NCBI GenBank assembly: GCA_031763025.1
Contig: JASSKH010000005.1
Span: 15,652,128-15,716,127, forward strand
Origin: Macrocystis pyrifera
Taxonomy: Eukaryota; Sar; Phaeophyceae; Laminariales; Laminariaceae
Reading direction: 5' to 3'
Length of the DNA stretch: 64,000 nucleotides
The notes under the pieces were generated by a model. The model did no database searches, had not been told where the DNA came from, and saw only the letters and a list, made by a program, of their open reading frames with translations. Shown here one piece after another: positions 37,000 to 48,120 of the stretch (position 1 is its first letter; each line of letters begins with the position of its first letter). The translations under genes and the position numbers were made by a program.

Positions 37000-37260
37000 G
37001 TGATGACCAACGCCCCAACGGGTAGGGTGGACCGTAACTGGACCAAGTCCGGCGAACAGGCAGCACAGCCTAGTTTATTGTAGCGAGTGAGCTCGCGCAA
37101 GTCGCACACTGCCCGGAGATGACTCCCCCCGGGTGGTTATCTCCACCGTAGCTGCTCCTCCTCTCGGGGGGTCTGGTCGGATCAACATGCTCACGCGCCC
37201 GAGGTGGCAGCGGCTTGCTCTGCTGTTGCGACGGGAGGGACGGGTTAAATTGGCAGACGG
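37000..37260 (+). repeat. dispersed repeat, copy 1 of 2
   Basis: GACCAACGCCCCAACGGGTA through CCGTAACTGGACCAAGTCCG, GTGAGCTCGCGCAAGTC and CCCGGGTGG recur in the same order at 60120-60360. The nature of the family is unknown. Confidence 0.8.
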
Positions 37261-37599
37261 CACCTCTTTTAAAAGTAGCAGTGTGGTGAGCTTACCCCTC
37301 CTTTGGGCTTCGGAGGAACAAATTGACGATAAAAAAGCGACGACCACGTACAGCGACGGCCACTGCGTGAGTGGGAGATGATACGATGGTTGATGTCCGA
37401 GTTACAATGGTTGATACAAGTCGTGTGGCGTGGGCTTAAGCAACACGGTGATACCCCGTACTTACTTCTGGGCCCTTACGCCGCTCGTAGGCGGTTTTGA
37501 TCACATCTGAGTTATCGTTGTTTTAGTCGCTATCTTCAACGCCCAAAGGGGTTATCAACCCTTCTATAGGACTGCAATCCTGTTTTTGTTTTTGGGACA

Positions 37600-38330
37600 A
37601 AGCTCTGCTGTTGCAACGAACGGGAGCTACGGGTCAAATTGACACGACACGTATTCTAAACATACATGGAAGTGTGGTGAGCGTAACCTTTTTTTTCACC
37701 AATCCGCCGAATGGTTTGACGAAAGAAAGAAAAAAAATAATAATACGAAGAGGATTAAGTTCTGAATACTATTATTACCTGGGGCCAAAGTAAATAGGAC
37801 CATATATTGTAGGTAACAATAACGAAATATATATATTTTTGTGTGTACCGTAGGTCCTCATTACTATGGTCCCCCGTAACGCTATGAGTGTGTTCATTTT
37901 CCCCCCGTAATAACTGAGGAATGCAACAGCATCGGACACGCTACGTGAGCAGCCTGGGTTGCTGCCGGGTTGTAGAAGATGACGCATTTGGTGTCCAAGC
38001 GACACTCCCAAGACGATATGAATTGTTGGACGCGAGCGCAGCATGATACTGCTCGTGCAGAGCTGCGCGATCGCAATGTATGTTTAGACGGTTGGTACAG
38101 TTGTCTTTTTGCTTTTTTTCATCCTCTGGCCGAATGGTGAACAGTGAAAGCTTGACCCTTTTACAAGCAGTAGGACTGCAGTCTCGTTTTGGGGACAAAT
38201 TACTTAAAATATGAGTTTTTTTTTCTTTCGTTATTTCTTCTTTTCTTTTCTTTCGTTAAATCATTCGGCGGATTAGTAAAAAAAAAGCTTACGCTCACCA
38301 CACTTCCACGTTTAGAATATGTGTTATTCT
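37600..38330. repeat. inverted-repeat pair around MITE copy 7
   Basis: GGAAGTGTGGTGAGCGTAA with CCGCCGAATGGTTTGACGAA (about 37665-37730) reappears in reverse complement at about 38250-38325. MITE copy 7 lies between the arms, so this may be one larger composite element. Confidence 0.6.
37774..37880 (+). mobile_element. MITE copy 7, diverged left end
   Basis: The right half is standard (CTATGGTCCCCCGTAA) and the core has AAATATATATATTT. The left terminus reads ATTACCTGGGGCCAAAGTAA where the family has ATTACGGGGGACCATAGTAA. Confidence 0.85.
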
Positions 38331-39487
38331 TTCATCTTTTTTCGAGTGTACATAGAGAGTACCATGGATATGTTCCTGGTGTTATTTGGTTGCAAGTGAC
38401 ACGGGATGGTGGTATACCACAGACCACAGGTCGTTAGTACCGTTTCCCTTACGCACTGGTATGATACTGCTGCCGTGCGCTCTATTTCGTACGTATTTGT
38501 TTCCTCCCATCGAGATGCATTTTTGTTACAGCCTGTTTCGTGACCACAGGCAGGATTTCAGAGAAGTGAGCTAATAATGTGACAACACCATCATAATCAA
38601 TCACGCTGTGGTGTGAACATAGGGGGATACATGTTTTTTTGGTCCATCGGGGGTTCTCATTACTACGCCCCTGCCCCCCCCGTAATCGTTTCGTCGCTCT
38701 TTCCCGCCGGAAGAAGTCTGAAGTCCCAGGGCAAGACAGAAAACACATTTGGTGCCCAAATACATTTGGTTAAGCCCAATGCAAACAAAACGTGCAACGC
38801 GCGCCTAAATATGGCTTATTTTCAAATGCACCAGGCAGGTAATACGAGCAGAACGTCAACATTATGCACTCGGTTGTGAAAAAGCTCGAAGACAATCGAA
38901 CGACAACAACAGTGGATTTTTTTGAGACGGAAATCCTTTTTTTTGTGTTTTCTGTTTTTTTTTCGTCCGGATGTTTTTCAGCTTATTCCGGAACAAGCCG
39001 AGGGTGTCCGAGGTACGCGTGTGCTTCGCCTGACTCCAGTCCCCTGAGAAAATGTCGAGATTTTCCCCCGCCTGTTCAGGTGCGCCCTCCCTGCATACAT
39101 TGTCACGGCGGCAACATCAAGGGTGAAAGCAAGTACCCCCAAATATAGCTTGCCCCCCCAATGCCTATACTGTACTCGCCTATCCACCCCCCGCTGTCCT
39201 TGCCTACCCCCCACCTCCCCTCCCCTCCCCCCCCCCCCCCCGCCACCGTGCGAAAGCTGTAATATCCTCTTGTCGCCACGACAAGCAAGTACAAGCAAGT
39301 CCGATGCCACCGATGTGTTCTTATGCGTGCGTGTTCCGAGAAACCGGTGCCCGGCGGGTGGCGTGCGGGTGGGGTCTGTCTCACTGGGGACCGTGAGTGC
39401 CTTCGTCCCGCCGCAGGAGTAAACGATGCGGCAAGACCAAAGCGCGTTTTGAGCGCGCTAACGCTGCCCAGGCCAGGCGCCTGCTGC

Positions 39488-39525
<38 letters not shown>

Positions 39526-39526
39526 G
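38331..39526. other. intergenic, downstream of PepD
   Basis: No gene recognised. A CTG microsatellite (about 39479-39524) ends 2 bp before the PepD stop codon and so lies in its presumed 3' untranslated region. Confidence 0.5.
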
Positions 39527-39655
39527 CTACTGGTCGGGAGTGGAGGCCAATCCTTCCAGGGTGGCCAATACCAGCTGCCAAAATTTTCCCACGGAGGCAA
39601 TCTCGACCCTCTCATCTGGAGAATGCGCTCCGTCAATGGTGGGACCAAAACTCAC
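39527..39655 (-). CDS. pepD: PepD exon 10 (last; His ligand)
   Basis: The acceptor CCGTCCAG precedes VSFGPTIDGAHSPDERVEIA, which holds the final zinc-ligand His. The exon ends STPDQ and TAG at 39529-39527. It is 43 codons, phase 0, and joins GMDI of exon 9 to give the conserved M-D-I-V-S-F-G-P motif. Confidence 0.96.
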   Translation of the reverse strand: MSFGPTIDGAHSPDERVEIASVGKFWQLVLATLEGLASTPDQ

Positions 39656-42600
39656 CTGGACGGGGGAGAGGGAATGGGGGTGGGAGGAGGGGGGGGGGTA
39701 CGCTCATACATACAAGACAAAAAATAAAACAAGGAGAACAGCGGCGCGTGAAAGACAAACAAAAAATCGGGAAGGGCAAGGGGGCTACGAGTAGCAGCGG
39801 GGAATTCACTTGGAGGTTTCGAGTCCCCTCCCCCCGCCCGTGTTGGACGTGATTAAATAGGGGCATTAGTGATCTCCCGTTGAGGAGGGGGGGCGACACC
39901 GGGGGGGGGGGGATGCGCGCGAAGGGGTTCTCTGTAGTTGTTAAGGAACGACGAGGGACGGAGGGCACGCGTAGGGCTCTCTCGTGCAAGCTCCCACACC
40001 ACAACGAATTACCCGGGTCGATTTTAAAACCGCGCTGATGGCGCGCTGAACAGATCGGGCGACGCTGTGAGCCTCGGCACGGACCTCGCACCCACTAGAC
40101 AACGTAGGGTATTACGGGAAGAAGAAAGGGCAGGGAGGGGGGGGGGGGGGGGCGTCCGCTCGCCTTAGGACACCTTCGCCACGCCTACTACGACGTGCAG
40201 ACACAAGGAATGTCAAAAGTCATACCCGGCATCGTCATCCCTGAGTAGTCGAAAACAAAACACGCGGCACGGTCCCTATTGTGATACAACCCCGCCAAGT
40301 CCGCGTACTGCACAGATCGCTCAGGCCAAAACGAACCGATGCCAGCAGACGATGTATCCTTTACCGCGACCTCTCCCCACCCACCCACCCACACCCGTTT
40401 TCCCCCAACTGATCGGTCCCACGTATACCTCTCCTGCAGCAAAGAGAGAAACTTTGCTGGCTTGCGTCTCTTCCGCGAGAACCCGTGGTCGACGGTGCGG
40501 CTGGGTTTGTTTTCCAACACGAGAGAGCACCCCACCCCAACTTGTAAGCCCCCAAATCGTACACCCCCCAAATCGAACTCAAAGGCCACAGTAACGAGAG
40601 CTGGTCAGCCGTACAATGTCCATCCCTGGGGCCTTCTCGCCGATGACTCCGCACTCGAGGCCGGCGTGGAGGGCGGTGATGACGGGATCCTGTCCTCCCA
40701 AGAGCTCTCGGAGGGAGTCGCGCGCGACCTGAGTTTTTGTGCACCACAAGCGCGCGAAGGGTCCGTCCGGTCCGCGGGATGAGAACGTGCGCGCCACGAC
40801 GAGGGGGGGGACGGGGGGGGGGGGGCGTACTCATTTGTTGCTTGCCTTAGTCATTTGACCATTGACCACGCATCCCTTTCGAGACGGAGCAAGGAGGGGG
40901 GGGGGTGCGTTCGATCAGCGCAAGAGTGTGAGACATATATATAGAGAGAAAGAGAGCACGAGCGAGGTTATCACCCACTGCTGTTCGTATATCTCGTGCG
41001 GCACCAGCGCAGAGAGGAAGAAGGAGGCACCCCAGGTGGGAGCCCAACAGCGACTACACTATTACTGCAATAGGAAGACCTGCAGTAAAAGAGGCGCACT
41101 TGTATCGGCATAGCAGAAAGCGCGACAATGCTAGGTCGTCTCATTGCACCAGCGGTGGCGGCGGTGGCGGTGGCGGCAGCAGAGCACCGCAGCGTGCTTC
41201 AGGACGCCACCATTACGGCTTGCCGACAACAACGGGCACCAAGCGATGCGCGAAAGGACAGGGCGCTTGGCCACCATGGGTCCGTACAAAGTTTCACCGG
41301 GGATCGTAGCGTGAGTAAACGGTCACAGGCGAAAGCCGCAGGCTCGCCTTCGCGGGGATATAGCAACGATTGACGCATCATGCGCGAGTTGACGCGAATG
41401 CCGACTGAAAATCGATACTATCATTCGAGTCTTGAGACATGAAGGTAGTACGTAGTCAGCGCCTACCACAGTACATTCGGGAAAAAAAAAAAAAAAAAAA
41501 ACGAGACCTGCGAGCCTATAGCCGAGCGCTATTACACCACCAGCGTCGTCACACAGAGCAAGGTCACGGTTCTAGTGCGCACCCTCGAGGCGCACACGAG
41601 TCCCGCGCAAAGCTGTGGGGTCGACAAGGGCCCTCACAGGCTCGCCCGAGCCCTCGACTCCCAGAAAGAACACTCCACGCGGCAAGAAAAAGAAAACCAC
41701 CACCACCATCACCACCATCATCACCTTAAGCACGTGGGAATCCAAGTCCGGCTTCCACCCGGGTACGAGGGCTTGACGTTGACGTGGCTCGCACCGCACA
41801 ACTCGGCCGTCGTCTTTATCTTGCGGCGCACGTGAGCCAAGGAAGTGCCCAGGGACGACCTCGTGGAACAGAGAACTTCGTAGGCGCCGTTGGTGACGGG
41901 AGTGACAGCAGCCAGGTTGCTGGAGGTTTCCACCTGGGCGATTTCGGGAGGCGGGCAGAGGGGGGCGGGTGTACTCATGTTACGCATGGCCGTAGTCGTA
42001 TGACCATAGACCCTCGCATCCATACAATGCCGGGACGGAGCACGTCTCATCGACCAGGCTCAGGGGGCAGAGGGGGGGGGGGGGGGGTGTAGGGCACAGA
42101 GGGGGGGCGTCAAGAATCGATGTCGTCCTCCATCGACAAGTAGTGGCCGACGCCTCCCTCAAGACTGGGCTTGCCAACTTCACATGTATGGTTAGGAAGG
42201 ACCAGGCGCGGGGGCGGCACTCGTGTTGTTCATAGAAGCGCGATAGTATCCGCCGTCGGTGCCATCCGCACGGTGGAAAAGCGTAACTCCATGCCTGGAA
42301 CGAAAAATTACTGCGTGTGGCCTTGGTCTTGAGGGGAAAGATGCGTAAGCTGTGGCGGTGCGCGCGATGGGTCGTGCGCCACCCACCGTACATATCTCTC
42401 TCGGATCAAAGAATCGGCACGGAACAATGGTTGTGCTGGATGTCGACGGGTAGAAAGAACGGTATAGTTTGAGGAACACACACACCCCTCATCGAAGAGC
42501 GAGAAACCACCTCAAAAGTCCGCGATCGGCACTCTTTCAAGTTCCCGCTCAAAGGCTATACCCCGAGGTGGGGAGAGACACTCACCAGCCCCTCCAGATC

Positions 42601-45600
42601 GTGCGACATCTTGATCACCCCGTGGGGTAAAAGTTCCAGCAGAGTAAGAAATAGCTGCGCCGAGTTCCTGGTAAGGCACACATCCGCCCCGCCATCGTCC
42701 ACCTCAACATGCGCTGTGAGAGACGCCTCCTTCGTGCCGAACTCCATTTTTAACTCGCTGAGAACGCTTTCCACGGTCTCCCCCGCAGCATCGACGGCAG
42801 CTGGGTCTCCTGGGGATTGGTCGAGGGGGGGGGGGTCGAATCGAGAGAGAGAGGGAGGTGGGGGTACTATCGGGGTGGGGGTGGGTAGGGATTGGGCGCC
42901 CCAGTCCCCTCAATAAAAAACCCGAACGCATCACAGAGCTCGGGCAAGTATGTAAAACACACTAAAAACTGTCACTTAGTATGTTCCAGTACGTACACTT
43001 CGTTACAGAAACATGCGGACTCAATGTGCGGAAACCACATGTTAAAGTGTTCGTGCTCCGAATAGAGTTGCACCTCGTCTGACTGAGAACCGGGTACCCG
43101 GTGGCGGGTACCCGGAACCGTCGGAACCGGAATCGTCCCGGTCCAACTCATGGAACCGCGGGTATTTGCACCCCGGGTACCCGTCAGTTGTGGTATACGG
43201 AGCCCTCAAGACTGGGGTATGGGTTGATTTATATATACACTGCTGTGTCCATAGACTCTCGTCTCTCGCCCCTGTCTGTCGCGGAGGGATTGTCGCTCTG
43301 CTGTAGTTAACTAAGTCAGAAGTTGATTTTAGCTACGCTCGCGAGGTACGGCGGGGTACGGTTGCCTCTCTAGGAAGCGGAGCAACCCTAGCTGCACGAT
43401 CAAGCCGACTGCCAGCGCGCGCGCCGCTGGTTTTGACCATTCGATCACATGGACGTACGTTGCAACCTCGTGAAACATGATACCAGGCGATATAGGACCC
43501 ACCGCATTTTTTGCGCGCTCGCGTGAACCTTCCGCGAAACGAGTAACAACATAAAAAAACAGTCAATAATAATAACGACGCTCCTTTATTATTTTTCTTT
43601 GTTTCTGAATGTGGGTTGTTGTCACATGGTTTAATTGATGCAAGCTTTAATAAGCTAATATATTCGAAGGATTTCCCGATGACTTGACCAGCGAAATAAT
43701 GATAAGGGTGGAAGGAAAATGGCACCGATGATTGATCGCTTATATTTCAGCTCCCCTCTCCCCACCTCTCCACTCGATCCCACACAGAATATCCCACGTG
43801 CCTTCTGCCATATTTTTTCAGCATGGTTCATCGAGAGAGACGAAATGAAGTCTTGCCCTCCCACAGCCTTACCACGCTGCTGCTCACAGGCTAATAAAGG
43901 GGGAGTAAATAGTGTATGGTAACCCGGGTACCCGGGTACCCGGGTACTCGGGTACCGGTGTCCCGCTCAAAACCTAAAATGGGAGCAAAATAGTGTCTGG
44001 TAACCCGGGTGCCCGGGTACCAGGGTACCCGGGTACCCGTGTCCGCCGAACCCCCGGGTACCCGGTTCCGGTTCCGTCTGGAACGCCTCCCACCCGGTCG
44101 GGTTCCCGGTTCCAATTTTTGAGGCCGGGGTGCAACTCTAGCTCCGAACGAACTCGGGGTCTCCTTGCCGGCGCAAAAGCCGACGAACCCAAACAGACGA
44201 TGCGGCAAACTCGGCGTCGGCGCCGCGCGTGGCAACGGTACAGCCGCAATTACGAAACCCGCGTCAGATCACATCTGCGGCAAACTCGGCGCACTCCATC
44301 CGCCCGTACACAACACATGGCAGAAGGGGCACCGGGGGGGGTGCGGGGGCGCGCACGCCCCGCGAAACGCGCCTGCTGGGGCCGTCTCTGCCGCTTTTAG
44401 GACCGAGGGTGGGAGGGGCGGGGGCGTACATATTTGTTTCCTGCCTTACTTATTTTACCATTGACTACGCATCCCGTTCGAGACGGAGCGGGGGTTGGGG
44501 GGGGGGGGGGGGTGCACTCGATATCATGCATGGCCGAAGTCGTATGACCATAGACTCTCGCACCCCTACGATGGGACGGAGCATGTCGGGTTTCCACCGA
44601 CCAGGCAGGCATTGCTTGATTGCACCAAGCGCGAAGCGCCGTGGGGTGTCCGGCGAGTCGCATGAAGGGAGAGCTGCATTCTACTACCAGGGATATTTGT
44701 TGCTTGCCTTGGTCATTTTACCATTGACCAAGCACCCCTTTCGGAACGGAGCACCGTTCCTACTCATAGTAGAGACACCTCCGACATTTGGGCACTCAGT
44801 ACGTTTTTTTATATACGAAGTATTGCATTAACAATTTCGCGGGGGGAGGCAGGGGATTTGAGGCCATAAAAAATAACTTGGGTGTCAACGATAAAAGCCG
44901 ATATGCACGGTACGGACCGAAACACACCCTTTGAAACGAGAACCGCACAATTCACGGGGCTTACATCGAAATACAAGAGCGTTTTCGCCCCGAGGAAGTG
45001 GTGAAGATATTCGACTTACCTTTCGGCAGCAAAACCGTCGCGAACGCCTCCCGGGGTATAGCGTTGTGTTTGTCTCCCCCCTTCAGCCCCACTAGGCGCA
45101 AGGAAGGCACGTCCTCCGCGAGGACCTGCAGGACTCGGACCAGGAGCTTGAGCGCGTTGCCGCGGTCCTTACGTGGCGGGAAAATAGTATATATCGGCGG
45201 GGAAAGCGCGACGCACGGCGTGAAGGGAAAGGTGGCAAGGAGGACGACCTCGGTAGTGCGCGAGTGACGGGAGAGTACGGAGACGAAAACAACAATTTGC
45301 GCGCCCTATTCGCCAGAACATGCTACGCCCAATCCCGTGGGGGCGAGGGGGGGGGGGGGGCAAGAGGGAGCTGAATCCACTCTGCAGGCCGCACAGCCGC
45401 GGCTTTGTGGCTGGAGTACGTTACTTCTTGATTTTTGTCGTCGCCTTGTCTTTCTTCCCTCTGGAGCGTTGAGCTTATTCTGTAATCACGGCCCAAACTG
45501 AGACGAGCACCAGAACCACCATCACCACCACCACCCCACCCGCGAAGACACCGCCCACCAGCGAAGACACCGGCAAGCACCCAAAACAAGTGCGATGGAC

Positions 45601-48036
45601 CACACACGCCTGCCTCGGTGCTATGTCGGGGGAACGGCAAGCTATACCAGCCGGCAAGGGCACCGGGAGCAACAGCTATACTTGCGACGGCAACCGACCA
45701 CGACAGAGGCAGCTCAAAAAAAAAAACAACGACGACGGAAAAAACTTTCATCAGGGCGGCCAGGGCGTGGCCAGCAGTGGACACACCATCTACACAGTCA
45801 TCACATCTCTCGCATGCCACACCTCCTGTATGTTGACGCCAGAGTGCCCGCCCATCAGCCCCTGCACGGCAACGCTGATTGATGACCCAAAATTTGGAAA
45901 AAAAGAAAACCGTGGCGACGGGGGCAAAAGGCAAAAAAAAACGAAAAAGGTCAAACGTCTCCGTTGAGATTTTGGATGGTGCTCGAGGCCTCAGGGCGGT
46001 GTTCAAACAACTCCGTCTGAGCGGCAAAATACCGAGAAGGCGTGTTTCTATACAACACATTTTACTAGTACGTACCGCACGCAAGTACGGTTGACGACGA
46101 CAAGCCGACTGCCTCGCCAGCCAGCCAGCCGCTAGCCAGCTAACCAGTTGCACCATGCGGCAAAGGAGCCACAATATATAGTTTTGTTTTCCGCCCGTTA
46201 GTCCAGCGCACCTTGGACAGGATACTAATACGGGGGACCATAGTTAATAGGACCTATGGTATACATAAAAACCTATATATTTACCTATTTTTACTAACAA
46301 AATTTGGTCCTCTTTACTATGGTCCTCCGTAATAGTTCCCACTTCCTTGATCGAGATCTTTGAAGATATATCTATTCCCTACCTAGCACGATTTGATTCT
46401 TTTTTCCGGTTTGGACCCGTCCAGTATAATCTGCACCGTAGTGAGTAGGACCAAATATTGTCAGAAAAAATATGTGAATATATTGGTTTTTGCGTGTACC
46501 GTTGGTCCTATTTACTATGGTCCCCCGTGATGGCATGTGTTTCCTGGGTTGGATTTGCCCTAGAAGGCAGATCCTGCACAACCTCTCACAACTGCAGGTA
46601 GGTGAGGAACTAGATGATATGTCTGCAGACAGATCAGATAGATCATGATCTATCTCTCTGGCCGAGGTGTGGTAGATTGCCCCACGTGGTTGAGCGAAAC
46701 GCGAAACACCGTCGGGGCCACTGTTCGGCGTCGCTGTCCTGCTCGTCGAACGCTTCTGTGTATACCGTAAGCACTTGGGGAGACAATCGCGTAGGCGATG
46801 TTTCGACTGCAGCACTTGTTTTTGTTCGGTCTCACTCCCCAAAACGCCTCCTTCGCTCCCGTCTGACTCCGCCCCCCCCCTCTCCTCCAAAAAACACAAT
46901 TCCCTCGCCCTTGTCGCCAACCGCCGCGCGAGTAAGCACAGCTCTTGGGGCGGTTCGTCCTATCGCTGTAACAAACTCCCACCGTGAAGTCACAAAAACA
47001 GAGCAGAACCTTAAAAATAGCGCTAGGCTCGTTCCCCCACCTATGATATCGTACGATCAGGCCAAAATAAAAACAGGCCCACCTGTAGGAGCTGTACAGG
47101 GCGGGGTCGACGGTTTCTCGCTCCACCGGCAGCGTTATGACGGAGTCGCCCCCTCCCGCACACCCCACAAAGAGCGATCCCCAGTCGACCGTGTCCTGTT
47201 CGGCGGAGGACGGGGAGGGAGGTTACTCATTGTCATGCATAGCCGTAGTCGTATGACCATAGACCCTCGCATCCCTACAACGCCGGGACGGAGCAGGTCG
47301 GGTTTTCACCGACTAGGCAGGGGGGAGCGGGGCGGGGAGCGATGGGAAGAGCAGGGGGTGATCGAGATCACGACGGCGGGGCAGCCAAGCGCGAGACGAC
47401 ACCAACGCAAAGAAAAAAAGTTTGCTATTATGGTAAGGGCAGCATTTTTTTTCCGAAGTTTCCTCGCTTGAGGAGCTCCATACTACTAGAAAGTCACCCA
47501 AAAAACTGATTTTTCGAAGAAAAAGTGGACGCTTAAACCTCCGGCCCGTCGAATTACACGATTTTACCGCTGATGGGATCAACGAATGGTATTTGGGTAG
47601 TTCTTCCGTTGAGAAAGTAACCGATGATGGGATCAACGAGTGGTATTTGGGTAGTTCTTCCGTTGAGAAAGTAACCGATGATGGGATCAACGAGTGGTAT
47701 TTGGGTAGTTCTTCCGTTGAGAAAGTAACCGATGATGGGATCAACGAGTGGTATTTGGGTAGTTCTTCCGTTGAGAAAGCCCCGTTAGTCAGGTATTTTT
47801 TTTGGCCAAACAAAGTGCTACCGGTACCTGGTATGCAAGGTACCTCTCTCGCAGCACGCATCGTAAGGATGAACAAGAGGCTTGGAGAATAACTTTCTAA
47901 AACTCGGGGCGATCCTGCACGAAACAAACAAATCGCGACCTCCACCCTCCAAACTCAAAAGCTTCGCAAAAACGCACAGACAGAGCCCAGCGACACCCGA
48001 CGACCCCTCCTGCTGCGCCACCCCAACCTTCCTCCT

Positions 48037-48120
<84 letters not shown>

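Larger units (their letters stand above)
42810..45019 (-). other. PepD intron 6 (2.2 kb), with repeats
   Basis: It contains GGGTACCC-type hexamer repeats (43090-43190 and 43915-44110), an inverted SINE-like copy and two inverted LINE 3' ends (44420-44800). No exon. Confidence 0.7.

Noticed and set aside
47593-47892. A 99-codon frame with an 18-residue repeat (GSSSVEKVTDDGINEWYL)
   Set aside because: It is a 54-bp tandem repeat inside a PepD intron. It is open only because the unit is a multiple of 3, and there is no flanking coding sequence.
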